A stretch of 26,038 nt of DNA, from assembly GCA_947254205.1 (NCBI GenBank), contig CAMYCE010000022.1, forward strand, positions 1 through 26,038. The letters are read 5' to 3'. Origin of the DNA: an uncultured Prevotellaceae bacterium (GTDB lineage Bacteria > Bacteroidota > Bacteroidia > Bacteroidales > Muribaculaceae). The position numbers were made by a program, and so were the translations under genes. Numbering within the stretch: position 1 is the first letter of the stretch; the number at the start of each line of letters is the position of its first letter. Shown piece after piece: positions 1-8,230 of this stretch. Below the pieces are notes generated by a model, which was given only the letters and a program-made list of their open reading frames with translations, searched no databases and was not told the origin of the DNA.

Positions 1-63
1 GGTGGCAGTGCAGAAGCAACACAGGGCAATAATGATGGTTAAGGTGTGAAAAAACCGTAGCAT
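1..63 (-). CDS. Exported protein, N-terminal fragment (cut by window edge)
   Basis: An ATG on the minus strand at 61-63 opens a frame that stays open to the window edge. Its 21 visible codons read as a signal peptide: a short start with one Arg and a His, then a hydrophobic stretch (TIIIALCCFC) ending in small residues (TAT). It begins 21 bases after the GLPGLI-family stop codon, so it is probably the next gene of the same transcript. In Bacteroidota, GLPGLI genes are often followed by an outer-membrane beta-barrel or TonB-dependent-receptor-like gene (family knowledge from memory), which would fit an exported product. Nothing beyond the signal peptide is visible, so the function cannot be read. 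Confidence 0.6.
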   Translation of the reverse strand, partial: MLRFFHTLTIIIALCCFCTAT

Positions 64-84
64 AGTGAGCGAGAAAAGAAGAGA

Positions 85-972
85 TTACTCTTCGATGGGG
101 TTATAGGGGTCGGTTTTATTAAGTAGCTTTTGGGTGTCAATATCTTCATTGGGGGTGTTGGAGTGCACTTCTATTTTCACGTTTTTCCCCATACCTTTTA
201 AGATGTCGCCAATGCTTGATTTGCGCTTAATCTCGGCAAATTGCTTGAGCTTGATTTCCTCATATTGGTTATATTCCTCCTTGTATTCTATGGCTTCTTT
301 GCCAGCCACATTTTGTAGCCCTATACCGGTGAAAATGTATTGCTTGCTTTGGTCTTGTGCTTGCAAGATGAGCCCCGGCAGTCCCCCCAATTTCCATGGT
401 CCACAATCGAGTGGAATGTCATCGGTGTACCATGCCGTCCAGTGGCGGCCTTTGTAGAAGGTTTCGGCCATTTGACACTGATAGCCCATAATTTCTTTGG
501 TGCTGTCGGGCACAATGTTCCATTGAGGGTTTTCAATGGCTTCGGTGTTGCAGTATTTGTCGAAGAGCACAAAGTCGAGGTATTTGAATTTACCCTCGGG
601 GTAGTTTTTATAGATGCGCCATGTTATGGCACCGGCTTTGCCTGCGTTTCTCATGTCGTAGTTGCCTTTGGCGGCGAGGTCGTTGACAATAGAATCATGC
701 ACTTGCTGGGTGTAGTTGTAAAAAACGTTCACCTTGTCGCCAATATCGAGTCTCATTTCATCGCTGCTATAGAGGTATCTTCCAAGAGAGTCTGTGGCAG
801 TGGTGTCGTTGAGCACGGCTTTGGCTTCATAGGTGATGCGATATTGCACTTTGTCGAGTGCTATTGTATTTTTGTTTTTGTTCTCTTTAACTTTAACCGT
901 GATTGAGGCATTCAGGGCTATGCAAGTCGTGCACAGCAATAGGCCACAGGTGAATAGTTTTGACTGTTTCAT
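85..972 (-). CDS. GLPGLI family secreted protein
   Basis: This 295-residue protein starts with a signal peptide (about residues 1-22, hydrophobic core LFTCGLLLCTTCIAL). The family hallmark GLPGLI is present literally at residues 197-202, preceded by the usual context of a Trp-rich stretch and a Cys-Gly-Pro-Trp. Two cysteines at about 166 and 190 flank this region and could form a disulphide in the periplasm. The family is largely restricted to Bacteroidota, is exported, and has no established biochemical role. The ATG at 970-972 is the only start that includes the whole signal peptide. The next gene downstream also encodes a signal peptide and lies 21 bases away, so the two probably form one transcript. 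The family assignment is firm; the function is unknown. Confidence 0.9.
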   Translation of the reverse strand: MKQSKLFTCGLLLCTTCIALNASITVKVKENKNKNTIALDKVQYRITYEAKAVLNDTTATDSLGRYLYSSDEMRLDIGDKVNVFYNYTQQVHDSIVNDLAAKGNYDMRNAGKAGAITWRIYKNYPEGKFKYLDFVLFDKYCNTEAIENPQWNIVPDSTKEIMGYQCQMAETFYKGRHWTAWYTDDIPLDCGPWKLGGLPGLILQAQDQSKQYIFTGIGLQNVAGKEAIEYKEEYNQYEEIKLKQFAEIKRKSSIGDILKGMGKNVKIEVHSNTPNEDIDTQKLLNKTDPYNPIEE

Positions 973-1348
973 GATTGATGTTTTATTTGTTTATATCATA
1001 TAGACGAAATTTAAGGGGTGATATAAACAAAAAAGAGAGGATTTAACACTCGTTTGCATTCGCTGGCGTGTCTTCTCAAAAATTGTCGTTTGATTTTAAA
1101 CTCGACGTGGGGGCATCTTTTTCCTCTACATCACCAAAGGGGGAAGGTTGTCTTTCCCCATAGCTACTTCTTGCATAGTCCTATCATGTGTTGCACAATT
1201 TGCATTGTGAAATGAATAAACAACGCAATCACCACTTGATAGGTGCTCTTTTTTCGTGAAGCAAAAAGCAAATAACAATCTCGAAGTGCCACAACTTTTG
1301 CTGAACGTGAGTCTCAAATCCTCTCTGTAATAGAGATTTTGTTGCTGT
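973..1348. other. Gene-free interval (376 bases)
   Basis: No convincing coding frame lies here. The only sizeable frame, on the minus strand at 1126-1422, overlaps the end of the MFS gene, has no recognisable domain and is Cys/His/Lys-rich as out-of-frame translations often are. The interval must hold the GLPGLI gene's promoter at its left end; the nearest promoter-like box there (GAAATTTA at 1006-1013, one mismatch to TAnnTTTG on the minus strand) lacks a partner at the right distance. At its right end it holds the 3' end of the MFS transcript. Two small hairpins are visible: 1140-1159 (GGGGAA/TTCCCC) and 1316-1339. Neither has a good U-tract. Confidence 0.5.
1316..1339 (-). terminator. Weak hairpin after the MFS gene
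   Basis: On the minus strand this hairpin starts 9 bases after the stop codon of the downstream MFS transporter. The arms AAATCTCT and AGA-G-GATTT form eight base pairs with one bulged base and a 7-base loop. It is AU-rich and is not followed by a U-run, so it is a poor intrinsic terminator. It may mark the transcript's 3' end or protect it. No better terminator was seen for this nine-kilobase minus-strand gene run. Confidence 0.3.
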
Positions 1349-2761
1349 CTATTTGATGTTGGCTTGTTGCAAGCCATAGTGTTTTTTCTTGTCGAGTAAA
1401 AACAATGAAACCGCCACCACAATGGCCATTGCCCCTATTGCCGTGAAAATCCACATGGCAGGAGTGAAATCAACTTGACCATTCACCGTGTTTTCTTCAT
1501 TGATTTTCCCCACCAACATGGGCACTACAATCAACCCAATGTTTTGAATATAGAAGATGATAGAATAGGCGGTGCCAAGACCTTTCATGGGTATGATTTT
1601 GGGCACCGATGGCCACATGGCACTGGGTAGCAGTGAAAAAGCGAGGCCTAAAATCACCATGAGCACAATGGCAACTGCACTTGAGTTGATGGGAAGTGTG
1701 AACACAAAAATCACGGTAGTCATGAGCGTTGTGCCCAATATCATGAGTGTGGCTCCTTGCCCCTTGCGGTCGTAGAGAGTGCCAAAGAGTGGGGTGAACA
1801 CGATGGTGCTGAAGGGTAGCACCGAGGGTATAGCTCCAGCAAAGGCAGGGTCGACTCCATACTTATAAATCATGATTTTGGTGGCAAAATCCAAGAAAGG
1901 GTAGAGGGCCGAGTAGTAGAGCAAGCACAGCAGGGTAATGAGCCAAAAGCCCGGATTGCGCAATGTGGTGAAGAGGTCGGCAAAGTGAAATTTCTCGTCT
2001 TCTTTATTATCACTTGTCTCATCATTGGTTTGATGAATTTGTGCCCTCTCGCGGTCAAATTTCACATCGAGCAAGCAATACACCATGTAGATCATGAGCC
2101 CAATGCACACCGACATCAATCCAAAGAAAATGGGAGTAGACAGGCGGTAGTTTTGCGCCAATGAGTGACAGCACAGCAGGGCCGCACCGGTTCCGAAACG
2201 CGCCATAGCCACTTGAATGCCCATGGCCAATGCCATCTCGTGGCCAGTGAACCACTTGACCATGACCTTTGACACAGTGATACCACACATTTCATAGCCC
2301 ACACCAAAGATGGCAAAGCCCATAGCTGCCGTGAGCACTTGATTTTTGATATAGGCATTGTTGAGGCCTAAATAGGATCCAATGAGTGGAATATCGACAA
2401 AGGTGGTGGGTTGAGGCGACATAAACTCGATGGCATAGTAGTTGACACCCACGCCTGCCACCATGAGCGAGCATGAAAGCAGGCCTGTGAAGCGCACTCC
2501 CATGCGGTCGAGAATGAGGCCGCCAATGAAGAGCATGAAAAAGAAAACGTTGAAGAAACTACGCGAGCCGGCAAAGAAGCCATACTCGCTACTTGTCCAG
2601 CCCAGTCCGCCCTGCGAGGTGGGCAATTCAAGCAAGTCTTCAAGAGGCGACATCTCTTTGGCCACAAAGTAGCCAAGCATCATGGTAATGGCCACTATCA
2701 CAAGGGCAGTCCATCGTGCAGTGGGCGAATCGTTTAGTTTTTCACGCAACAGCTGTGTCAT
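1349..2761 (-). CDS. MFS transporter (paralogue A)
   Basis: This 470-residue membrane protein belongs to the major facilitator superfamily. Twelve hydrophobic segments can be traced. The loop after the second one carries the MFS motif A pattern G-x3-D-R-M-G-x-R, and a degenerate copy (YDRKG) sits in the second half. An acidic, charged linker (NDETSDNKEDEK) separates the halves. I chose the ATG at 2759-2761 (protein begins MTQLLREKL) because it aligns with the start of the paralogue encoded just upstream; a longer frame reaching 2818 would cross the intergenic hairpin. The two transporters share a conserved start, motif A and the sequence FWL..LLC.LYYSA in the first helix of the second half. 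The substrate cannot be read. Linkage to a phosphohexomutase suggests, but does not show, a carbohydrate or organic phosphate. Confidence 0.88.
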   Translation of the reverse strand: MTQLLREKLNDSPTARWTALVIVAITMMLGYFVAKEMSPLEDLLELPTSQGGLGWTSSEYGFFAGSRSFFNVFFFMLFIGGLILDRMGVRFTGLLSCSLMVAGVGVNYYAIEFMSPQPTTFVDIPLIGSYLGLNNAYIKNQVLTAAMGFAIFGVGYEMCGITVSKVMVKWFTGHEMALAMGIQVAMARFGTGAALLCCHSLAQNYRLSTPIFFGLMSVCIGLMIYMVYCLLDVKFDRERAQIHQTNDETSDNKEDEKFHFADLFTTLRNPGFWLITLLCLLYYSALYPFLDFATKIMIYKYGVDPAFAGAIPSVLPFSTIVFTPLFGTLYDRKGQGATLMILGTTLMTTVIFVFTLPINSSAVAIVLMVILGLAFSLLPSAMWPSVPKIIPMKGLGTAYSIIFYIQNIGLIVVPMLVGKINEENTVNGQVDFTPAMWIFTAIGAMAIVVAVSLFLLDKKKHYGLQQANIK

Positions 2762-2788
2762 GATTGATTGTGGTTGGAATATAACAAA

Positions 2789-2822
2789 GAACATGCTCGT
2801 GAGTAATGGCACAAGCATGTCC
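2789..2822 (-). terminator. Strong intercistronic hairpin between the two MFS genes
   Basis: In minus-strand RNA, the arms complementary to 2810-2822 and 2789-2801 form a 13-pair stem with an 8-base loop, followed by UUUGUUAU. Two of the pairs are G-U wobbles in minus-strand RNA and would be C-A or A-C mismatches in plus-strand RNA, which points to a role in the operon transcript. It lies about 27 bases before the start of the downstream MFS gene. It could be a partial terminator that lowers expression of that gene, or a stem that protects an mRNA 5' end after cleavage. Confidence 0.6.
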
Positions 2823-2868
2823 TTTTCTATTGTTTGATTTAATCTTGTTGTTTCACTTCAAGGTTGCA

Positions 2869-4500
2869 TTAGGCTTCGGGCTTGATATTGGGTTCTTCAA
2901 GACCCAATTTCTTGTTGCGGTCAACCACCTTGAGAATAAGACCAATGATGAGGGCTGCAACACCAAGGCAAGCCAGCATCACGAGAGCCCAAGTGTAGTC
3001 GAGCTTGGTGGGGTCGGTCACGCCCACATTGGTTTGGTCGAGCACCTTGCCAATGAGCATGGGGAAGAGCCACAGGCCAATATTTTGAATCCAGAAGATG
3101 AGCGCATAGGCCGAGCCAATGATTTTGGCATCAACCAACTTGGGCACGCTGGGCCACAGGGCTGCAGGCACGAGCGAGAACGATGCTCCAAGCACCAAGA
3201 TGGTGAGGTAGGCCACAATAATGCCACCCACATTGTTGTCGTGGAAGGCAGGCAACACAAAGGCAAAGGTGAGGTGGCAGGCAATCAAGAGCAGCGAGCC
3301 AAGCACAAGCATCGAGGCAGCTTTGCCCTTATAGTCAACATAGTTGCCCAAAATGGGAGTGATGCCCACAGCCAGCAAGGGGAACACGGCAAAAATGCTC
3401 TCGGCCGATTGGCGCATGTAGCCCATGTAGCAATAGGTGATGAGGGCCACAACCGAGAAAATGAGCATGCCATATTTCATGTTTTTGTTCTTCATGAAGT
3501 TGCTCATAAATGCAGCGGCAGCAATAATAATCATCACCACATATTGCACGATGGTCACTTCGGGCGAAGCCCAGAATGAGTCGGCAGCAGGAGCTGTGAA
3601 AGTGAGGTTGCATTGCAACATGTTCACTGCATATTTTTGGAAGGGGAAGATGGCCGAGTAGTAGAGCACGCAAAGCAATGACACCAGCCAAAAGCCACCA
3701 CTGGTCAAAATTTGGCCGAGGTCGCTAATTTTGAATGGATCGTCTTTTTCTTCGGCTTCACCGGTTTGCGAGTCGAGCTTCTTGTCCATGAAGAAATAAA
3801 CCACAAACATGATGAGGGCGATGCACAGCAACACCACACCAAAGGCTACCGAGCGCGACACACTCACTTCACCACCCAATTTGGCAAAGAATGGAGAGAA
3901 AATCATGCAGGTTGCAACACCAAGGCGGGCAAGAGCCATTTCCGAGCCCATGGCAAGAGCCATTTCACGCCCCTTAAACCACTTCACAATGCCTCGCGAG
4001 ACGGTGATACCGGCCATTTCAACACCGCAACCAAAAATCATGAAACCGCAAGCGGCCACCTTGGCCGATGCAGGCATGCCCTCATAGAAAGGCGACACGC
4101 CCAGTTGTTCAAAACATGGAATGTGGTTGAGGTTGTTGGTGAACCAAGTTTCAATGCCACTGCCAATGAAAGCATCGCTCACGGCATACCACTTGATGAC
4201 AGCACCCACAAGCATTACAGCTCCCGATAGCAGGGCTGTGAAGCGCACGCCCATCTTGTCGAGAATGATACCGGCAATAATCAAGAAGAACACAAACACG
4301 TTTAGGAACGTTTCGGAACCTTGCATGGTGCCAAATGCAGTTGAATCCCAACCTCTCTCCGAGAGCATCAAGTCTTTGATAGGCGAGAGAATGTCCATGA
4401 AAATATAGGCACAGAACATGGCCAGTGCCAGCAGCAATAGGGCAGTCCAGCGCATGGCAGCCGAGTCTCTAAGGGTTGTTTTTAAATTAGATTGTGACAT
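2869..4500 (-). CDS. MFS transporter (paralogue B, with extra two-helix segment)
   Basis: This 543-residue inner-membrane transporter is a close relative of the MFS protein encoded immediately downstream. Motif A is seen as DKMGVR at about residues 81-86, and a degenerate second-half copy as YVDYKGK near 387-393. Compared with its 470-residue paralogue it is 73 residues longer. Most of the difference lies between the first helix of the C-terminal half (about 268-290) and the VDYKG loop: residues about 300-368 hold two additional hydrophobic segments (about 316-334 and 342-361) joined by the basic loop KNKNMKYG. The predicted total is therefore 14 helices. The charged linker (about 239-258) separates the halves. 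It follows the phosphohexomutase gene by 56 bases on the same strand, so co-transcription is likely. The substrate is unknown. Confidence 0.88.
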   Translation of the reverse strand: MSQSNLKTTLRDSAAMRWTALLLLALAMFCAYIFMDILSPIKDLMLSERGWDSTAFGTMQGSETFLNVFVFFLIIAGIILDKMGVRFTALLSGAVMLVGAVIKWYAVSDAFIGSGIETWFTNNLNHIPCFEQLGVSPFYEGMPASAKVAACGFMIFGCGVEMAGITVSRGIVKWFKGREMALAMGSEMALARLGVATCMIFSPFFAKLGGEVSVSRSVAFGVVLLCIALIMFVVYFFMDKKLDSQTGEAEEKDDPFKISDLGQILTSGGFWLVSLLCVLYYSAIFPFQKYAVNMLQCNLTFTAPAADSFWASPEVTIVQYVVMIIIAAAAFMSNFMKNKNMKYGMLIFSVVALITYCYMGYMRQSAESIFAVFPLLAVGITPILGNYVDYKGKAASMLVLGSLLLIACHLTFAFVLPAFHDNNVGGIIVAYLTILVLGASFSLVPAALWPSVPKLVDAKIIGSAYALIFWIQNIGLWLFPMLIGKVLDQTNVGVTDPTKLDYTWALVMLACLGVAALIIGLILKVVDRNKKLGLEEPNIKPEA

Positions 4501-4556
4501 AATCTTTATTTAGTGATTGGTTTATAAATCGATAGTGTTGTTTTTTAGGTTCTTGA

Positions 4557-6308
4557 TTAATTGATGCCCAAGTCTTTGGCGATGCGCTCCAGTTTGGCAT
4601 CGGCCCAGTCGTTTTTAGCATCATAGTGACATGCACAATCAAGCGTGTCGTGCACCTCGATATAGAATTTGATTTTAGGCTCGGTGCCCGAAGGGCGAAT
4701 CGACACCTTGGTGCCATCGGCCGTGTAGTATTGTAGCACGTTGCTTGTAGCAGGCATCACAAGTGGAGTTTTTTGGCCGGTAACCACATCAATTTCTTCG
4801 AGCTTTTGATAGTCGCGAATTTTCACTACAGGTGAGTCGGCAATCTCCTTTTGTGGATTTTCGCGGAAGTTTTTCATCATGCCGGCAATTTCCTCGGCTC
4901 CGCTCTTGCCCTCGCGCACCACCGAGATGCCAAGTTCCTTGCTGTAGCCATAGGTCATGTAGATGTCGATGAGCATGTCGTTCATGGTCATGCCTTTATC
5001 TTTGGCCCATGCGGCAATTTCGGCCATGAGTGAAATAGCCGACACCGAGTCTTTGTCGCGCGCAAAGAGTTCGGGCAAGAAACCATAGCTCTCTTCGCCA
5101 CCACCCAAGTAGCGGCCTTTGCCCTCGTTTTCACGAATCACGGTAGCAATCCACTTGAAGCCCGTGTAGCAGTCAAACATGGTGATGTTTTGCTTTTTGG
5201 CAATATCGGCAATGGTGTCGGTAGTCACAATGGTTTTCACGATATATTCATCGCCGGTGAGCAAGCCCAGTTCCTTGTTGCGCTCCATGAGGTAATAAAG
5301 GAATATCATCACGATTTGATTGCCATTGACCAAGGCATATTCTCCCTTGGTGTTTTTGATGACAAGGCCAATGCGGTCGGCATCGGGGTCGCTTGCCATC
5401 ACAATGTCGGCTTGCACCTCTTCGGCTTTGGCAATAGCCATGGCCATGGCCGAGGCATTCTCGGGGTTGGGCGACACCACGGTGGGGAATTCTCCACTTT
5501 GCACATCTTGCTCGGGCACATGAATCACGTTGGTAAAGCCCCAGCGTTCAAGTGAGCGTGGCACCATGTATTTGCCAGTGCCGTGAATGGGAGTGTACAC
5601 AATCTTGAGGTCGTGTTGACGCTTAATCACATCGGGACTGAGTGAGAGAGTGTGCACAGCTTCAATGTAGTCTTCATCAATTTGCTTGCCAATGATTTCG
5701 ATGAGTTCAGGATTGCCCTTGAAGCGAATTTCCTTCACATCTTGAATGGCGTTGACATATTTGATGATATTAACATCGTGTGGCGAAATCACTTGTGCAC
5801 CATCGTCCCAATAGGCTTTATAGCCATTGTAGATTTTGGGGTTGTGAGAGGCTGTGATGTTCACACCACTTTGGCAACCCAAGTGGCGAATGGCAAACGA
5901 TAACTCGGGAGTGGGGCGGCAGTCTTCAAAGAGATACACCTTGATGCCGTTGGCCGAGAAAATGTTGGCAACAGTCTCGGCAAACATGCGACTATTGTTG
6001 CGCACGTCATGACCCACAACAACCTTGATTTGCTCCAAGTTTTTGAAAGCATCGTTCAAGTAGTTGGCAAGACCTTGTGTGGCTGCTCCCACGGTGTAGA
6101 TATTCATGCGGTTGGAGCCTGCGCCCATGATGCCACGCAAGCCGCCTGTGCCAAATTCAAGGTTCTTGTAGAACGACTCGATTAGGTCATTTTTGTCTTC
6201 ACTTTCCAACATTCTCCTGACCTCGTTTTGGGTCGCTGAGTCATAACCGTCGGTGAGCCACCCTTGGGCTTTGGCGGTTACTTCTTGTAATAATTTTTCG
6301 TCAGTCAT
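4557..6308 (-). CDS. Phosphoglucomutase/phosphomannomutase (alpha-D-phosphohexomutase)
   Basis: This 583-residue cytosolic enzyme interconverts hexose 1- and 6-phosphates through a phosphoserine intermediate. All four family signatures are present: the active-site serine loop TASHNP at 152-157 (Ser154), the metal loop DPDADR at 307-312, the sugar-recognition loop GGGEESYGF at 402-410, and the phosphate-binding loop RPSGTEPKIKFY starting at 538 in the C-terminal domain. Length and loop forms match the long PgcA-like branch common in Bacteroidota and Firmicutes. Glucose versus mannose preference cannot be decided from these motifs. It lies 60 bases downstream of the M18 peptidase gene and upstream of two MFS transporters on the same strand, suggesting one catabolic transcription unit. 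All catalytic residues are intact. Confidence 0.95.
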   Translation of the reverse strand: MTDEKLLQEVTAKAQGWLTDGYDSATQNEVRRMLESEDKNDLIESFYKNLEFGTGGLRGIMGAGSNRMNIYTVGAATQGLANYLNDAFKNLEQIKVVVGHDVRNNSRMFAETVANIFSANGIKVYLFEDCRPTPELSFAIRHLGCQSGVNITASHNPKIYNGYKAYWDDGAQVISPHDVNIIKYVNAIQDVKEIRFKGNPELIEIIGKQIDEDYIEAVHTLSLSPDVIKRQHDLKIVYTPIHGTGKYMVPRSLERWGFTNVIHVPEQDVQSGEFPTVVSPNPENASAMAMAIAKAEEVQADIVMASDPDADRIGLVIKNTKGEYALVNGNQIVMIFLYYLMERNKELGLLTGDEYIVKTIVTTDTIADIAKKQNITMFDCYTGFKWIATVIRENEGKGRYLGGGEESYGFLPELFARDKDSVSAISLMAEIAAWAKDKGMTMNDMLIDIYMTYGYSKELGISVVREGKSGAEEIAGMMKNFRENPQKEIADSPVVKIRDYQKLEEIDVVTGQKTPLVMPATSNVLQYYTADGTKVSIRPSGTEPKIKFYIEVHDTLDCACHYDAKNDWADAKLERIAKDLGIN

Positions 6309-6316
6309 ATCTTTAT

Positions 6317-6350
6317 GAATTTTGTGAATTTTGTGATTTTTTTAAAAAAA
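6317..6350 (-). repeat. Tandem 9-base repeat and A/T palindrome before the phosphohexomutase
   Basis: Just upstream of the phosphohexomutase start, GAATTTTGT occurs twice in direct tandem (6317-6334, plus-strand reading), followed by a perfect T7A7 palindrome (6337-6350). The stretch is extremely AT-rich and sits in the 60-base gap between two co-directional genes. It probably gives an unstructured leader, which would help ribosome loading where Shine-Dalgarno sequences are rare. It is not a convincing terminator because it has no GC stem. Confidence 0.45.
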
Positions 6351-6368
6351 GTATTGTCATTAAAGTGT

Positions 6369-7658
6369 TTAGCTCATGAAGTGCTTAAACACCTTAATCA
6401 TGTTGATGTGGTCGTCGACCGATGCGGTTTCGCGAATCGAGTGCATGGCCAACATGGGGTTGCCCACGTCTACGCCCTCAATGTCGACTTGCCCTGTGAA
6501 AATGTTGCCCAGTGTTGAGCCACCTGCCACATCGCTGTGGTTCACAAAATATTGAACGGGCGAGCCTGCTTCTTGGCACAAGCTCTTGAAGATGGCGGCC
6601 GAGTGGGCATCGGTCATGTATTTGCAATTGGAGTTGATTTTGATGCAAGGACCACCACCCAGCACAGGGTGATTGGTGGGGTCATATTTCTCATTGTAGT
6701 TGGGGTGATAGGCATGGGCATTGTCGGCCGAAATCATGAACGACTTGTTGATTGCTTGGCAAAATGCATCGTAGCCTCCACCTTGGCTTTCAACCATGCG
6801 TTGCATCACATTGGCCAGCACGGGCGAGCCAGCGCCCTGCTTGGTGCCACTGCCAGTTTCTTCGTTGTCGAAGATGGCAGCGATGCAGGTCTCTTGAGTG
6901 TCGCCGGTTTCGGTGATTGCCGTGATAGCTGCATGGGCCATGCTCAAGTCGTCGAGCCGACCAGCCGATATAAACTCATTGTTCAATCCAAAGGTGCATG
7001 CCTTCTCGGTGCCATAGAGCAACAAGTCGAAGTCAAGGATTTCTTGGGGCTTGATATTGAGTTCTTGTGCCACAATATTGAGGAGCATGTTGCCACTTTC
7101 CATCTCATCGTTGAGTTTGGCAATAATGGGCATCATGTCTTTTTGCTTTGAGAGCTTGTTGCCCTCGTTCACTGCTCGGTTGAAGTGTATGGCAAGATGT
7201 GAGATAGAGAGCAGTGGTCGCTTAATGTGCAACATGAGGCTCTTGGGGTGCAAAGCATTTTCACCCTTCACAATCACGCGGCCGGCTATTGAGAGAGGAC
7301 GGTCAAACCATGTGTAGAGAATGGGGCCTCCATAAACCTCGGTATTGAGCTTCACGATGCCACCTTCGGTAGCAATCTCGGCATTGGGCTTGATTCTGAA
7401 GCCTGGTGAGTCGCTGTGGGCTGTGATGATTTTAAAACCAGTTTCTTGAATGGGTTTTTGGCCCACTTTGATGGCAAAAATAGCTGAGTCATTCTTGGTG
7501 AAATAGAATTTTTCTCCACCCTTTACCGTGATATTGTTGTCCAACTTTTTCTCGCTATAGCCTTCTTTTTCTAAAATGGCTTTCATTGTGTCAACTGCCA
7601 GAAAATCACAGGGACTGTCATCGAGAAATTGAAGTAACGATTGAATGTGAGTGTTCAT
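6369..7658 (-). CDS. M18 family aminopeptidase
   Basis: This 429-residue zinc metallopeptidase removes N-terminal residues, typically acidic or neutral, from peptides in the cytosol. The M18 pattern is complete. The likely metal ligands are His81 in AHSDSPG, Asp236 in GRLDD, Glu267 in DNEETGS, Asp312 in SADNAH, and His406 in AMHSIRE; Asp83 and Glu266 are the expected catalytic neighbours. I chose the ATG at 7656-7658 (MNTHIQSLL). The frame can be read upstream to 7808, but that extension runs through the end of the preceding DUF5063 gene and has no family similarity. The gene begins 34 bases after the DUF5063 stop codon and precedes the phosphohexomutase gene on the same strand. The length is normal for the family. 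Confidence 0.94.
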   Translation of the reverse strand: MNTHIQSLLQFLDDSPCDFLAVDTMKAILEKEGYSEKKLDNNITVKGGEKFYFTKNDSAIFAIKVGQKPIQETGFKIITAHSDSPGFRIKPNAEIATEGGIVKLNTEVYGGPILYTWFDRPLSIAGRVIVKGENALHPKSLMLHIKRPLLSISHLAIHFNRAVNEGNKLSKQKDMMPIIAKLNDEMESGNMLLNIVAQELNIKPQEILDFDLLLYGTEKACTFGLNNEFISAGRLDDLSMAHAAITAITETGDTQETCIAAIFDNEETGSGTKQGAGSPVLANVMQRMVESQGGGYDAFCQAINKSFMISADNAHAYHPNYNEKYDPTNHPVLGGGPCIKINSNCKYMTDAHSAAIFKSLCQEAGSPVQYFVNHSDVAGGSTLGNIFTGQVDIEGVDVGNPMLAMHSIRETASVDDHINMIKVFKHFMS

Positions 7659-7692
7659 AGTCAATTTTATTTTTTTTGATTGAGAGAGTGAG

Positions 7693-8226
7693 TTAATACA
7701 AATTTTCGTTTTGTGCACTTGGATTATAAAAAACGGTGTTGAGGGCTCGCAACACATTGCACAACGTTTGCCCCCAATAGTTGCGAAAGTTGGCTTTGCA
7801 CAGGCCAATCACCTCTTGTTGAGCTTCAAAGGTTGCATCTTTGACCGTTGCAATGAAGTTGAAAAACTCTTGATACAAGTCGGCAAGGTTTTCGCTAATT
7901 GAGCTTGCAATGGGCATGTCGCTATATTTCATGTCTTCGACAAAAACCTCAAGATAAACGTCTTCTTCGGCCATGATTTGACTCACAAGATCGCGCACTT
8001 GATTGTAGGTTTCTTCTTCAAGTGCTGGCATGATGTCATAGTCGCTATAGGCCAAGTCTTGCTCTAAGTCGCCAGCCACAATATAGATGCGTGGCAACAA
8101 TTTGAGCATAGAGGCCACAAACTCGTCGCGTTCATTGCCGACAACACCTTCAATTGCGTTGCAATATTCATTGGCAAGTGCAATGAAACTCAAGCTATTG
8201 GGCGATAATTTTTTGACCGAATTCAT
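7693..8226 (-). CDS. DUF5063 family protein
   Basis: This 177-residue protein has no signal peptide or membrane segment and reads as an all-helical, acidic cytosolic protein. Recognisable stretches are the N-terminal SPNSLSFIALANEYC, the middle AYSDYDIMPALEEE and the C-terminal FRNYWGQTLCNVLRAL. I assign it to DUF5063, a Bacteroidota family of unknown function, from memory of its pattern. The start codon lies only 4 bases after the nadD stop, so translational coupling with NAD biosynthesis is likely. It is followed by the M18 peptidase gene. The conserved Trp-Gly near the C-terminus and the run of acidic residues in the middle suggest an interaction surface rather than an enzyme active site. 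No function is known to me. Confidence 0.75.
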   Translation of the reverse strand: MNSVKKLSPNSLSFIALANEYCNAIEGVVGNERDEFVASMLKLLPRIYIVAGDLEQDLAYSDYDIMPALEEETYNQVRDLVSQIMAEEDVYLEVFVEDMKYSDMPIASSISENLADLYQEFFNFIATVKDATFEAQQEVIGLCKANFRNYWGQTLCNVLRALNTVFYNPSAQNENLY

Positions 8227-8230
8227 TTTT

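Noticed and set aside
1126..1422. 98-codon minus-strand frame between the GLPGLI and MFS genes
   Set aside because: It overlaps the MFS C-terminus in another frame, has no recognisable domain or signal peptide, and its composition looks like out-of-frame translation.
2806..3579. 257-codon plus-strand frame opposite the second MFS gene
   Set aside because: It is the antisense shadow of a gene with clear MFS motifs; the product is rich in His, Gln and Asn with no domain, as expected for a reverse reading of membrane-protein codons.
6337..6350. T7A7 palindrome as a terminator
   Set aside because: There is no GC-containing stem, and the genes on both sides belong to the same co-directional run.
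7659..7808. 50-codon upstream extension of the M18 aminopeptidase
   Set aside because: The extension overlaps the end of the DUF5063 gene and contains Cys-rich sequence unrelated to M18 proteins; the ATG at 7658 gives the normal family start.
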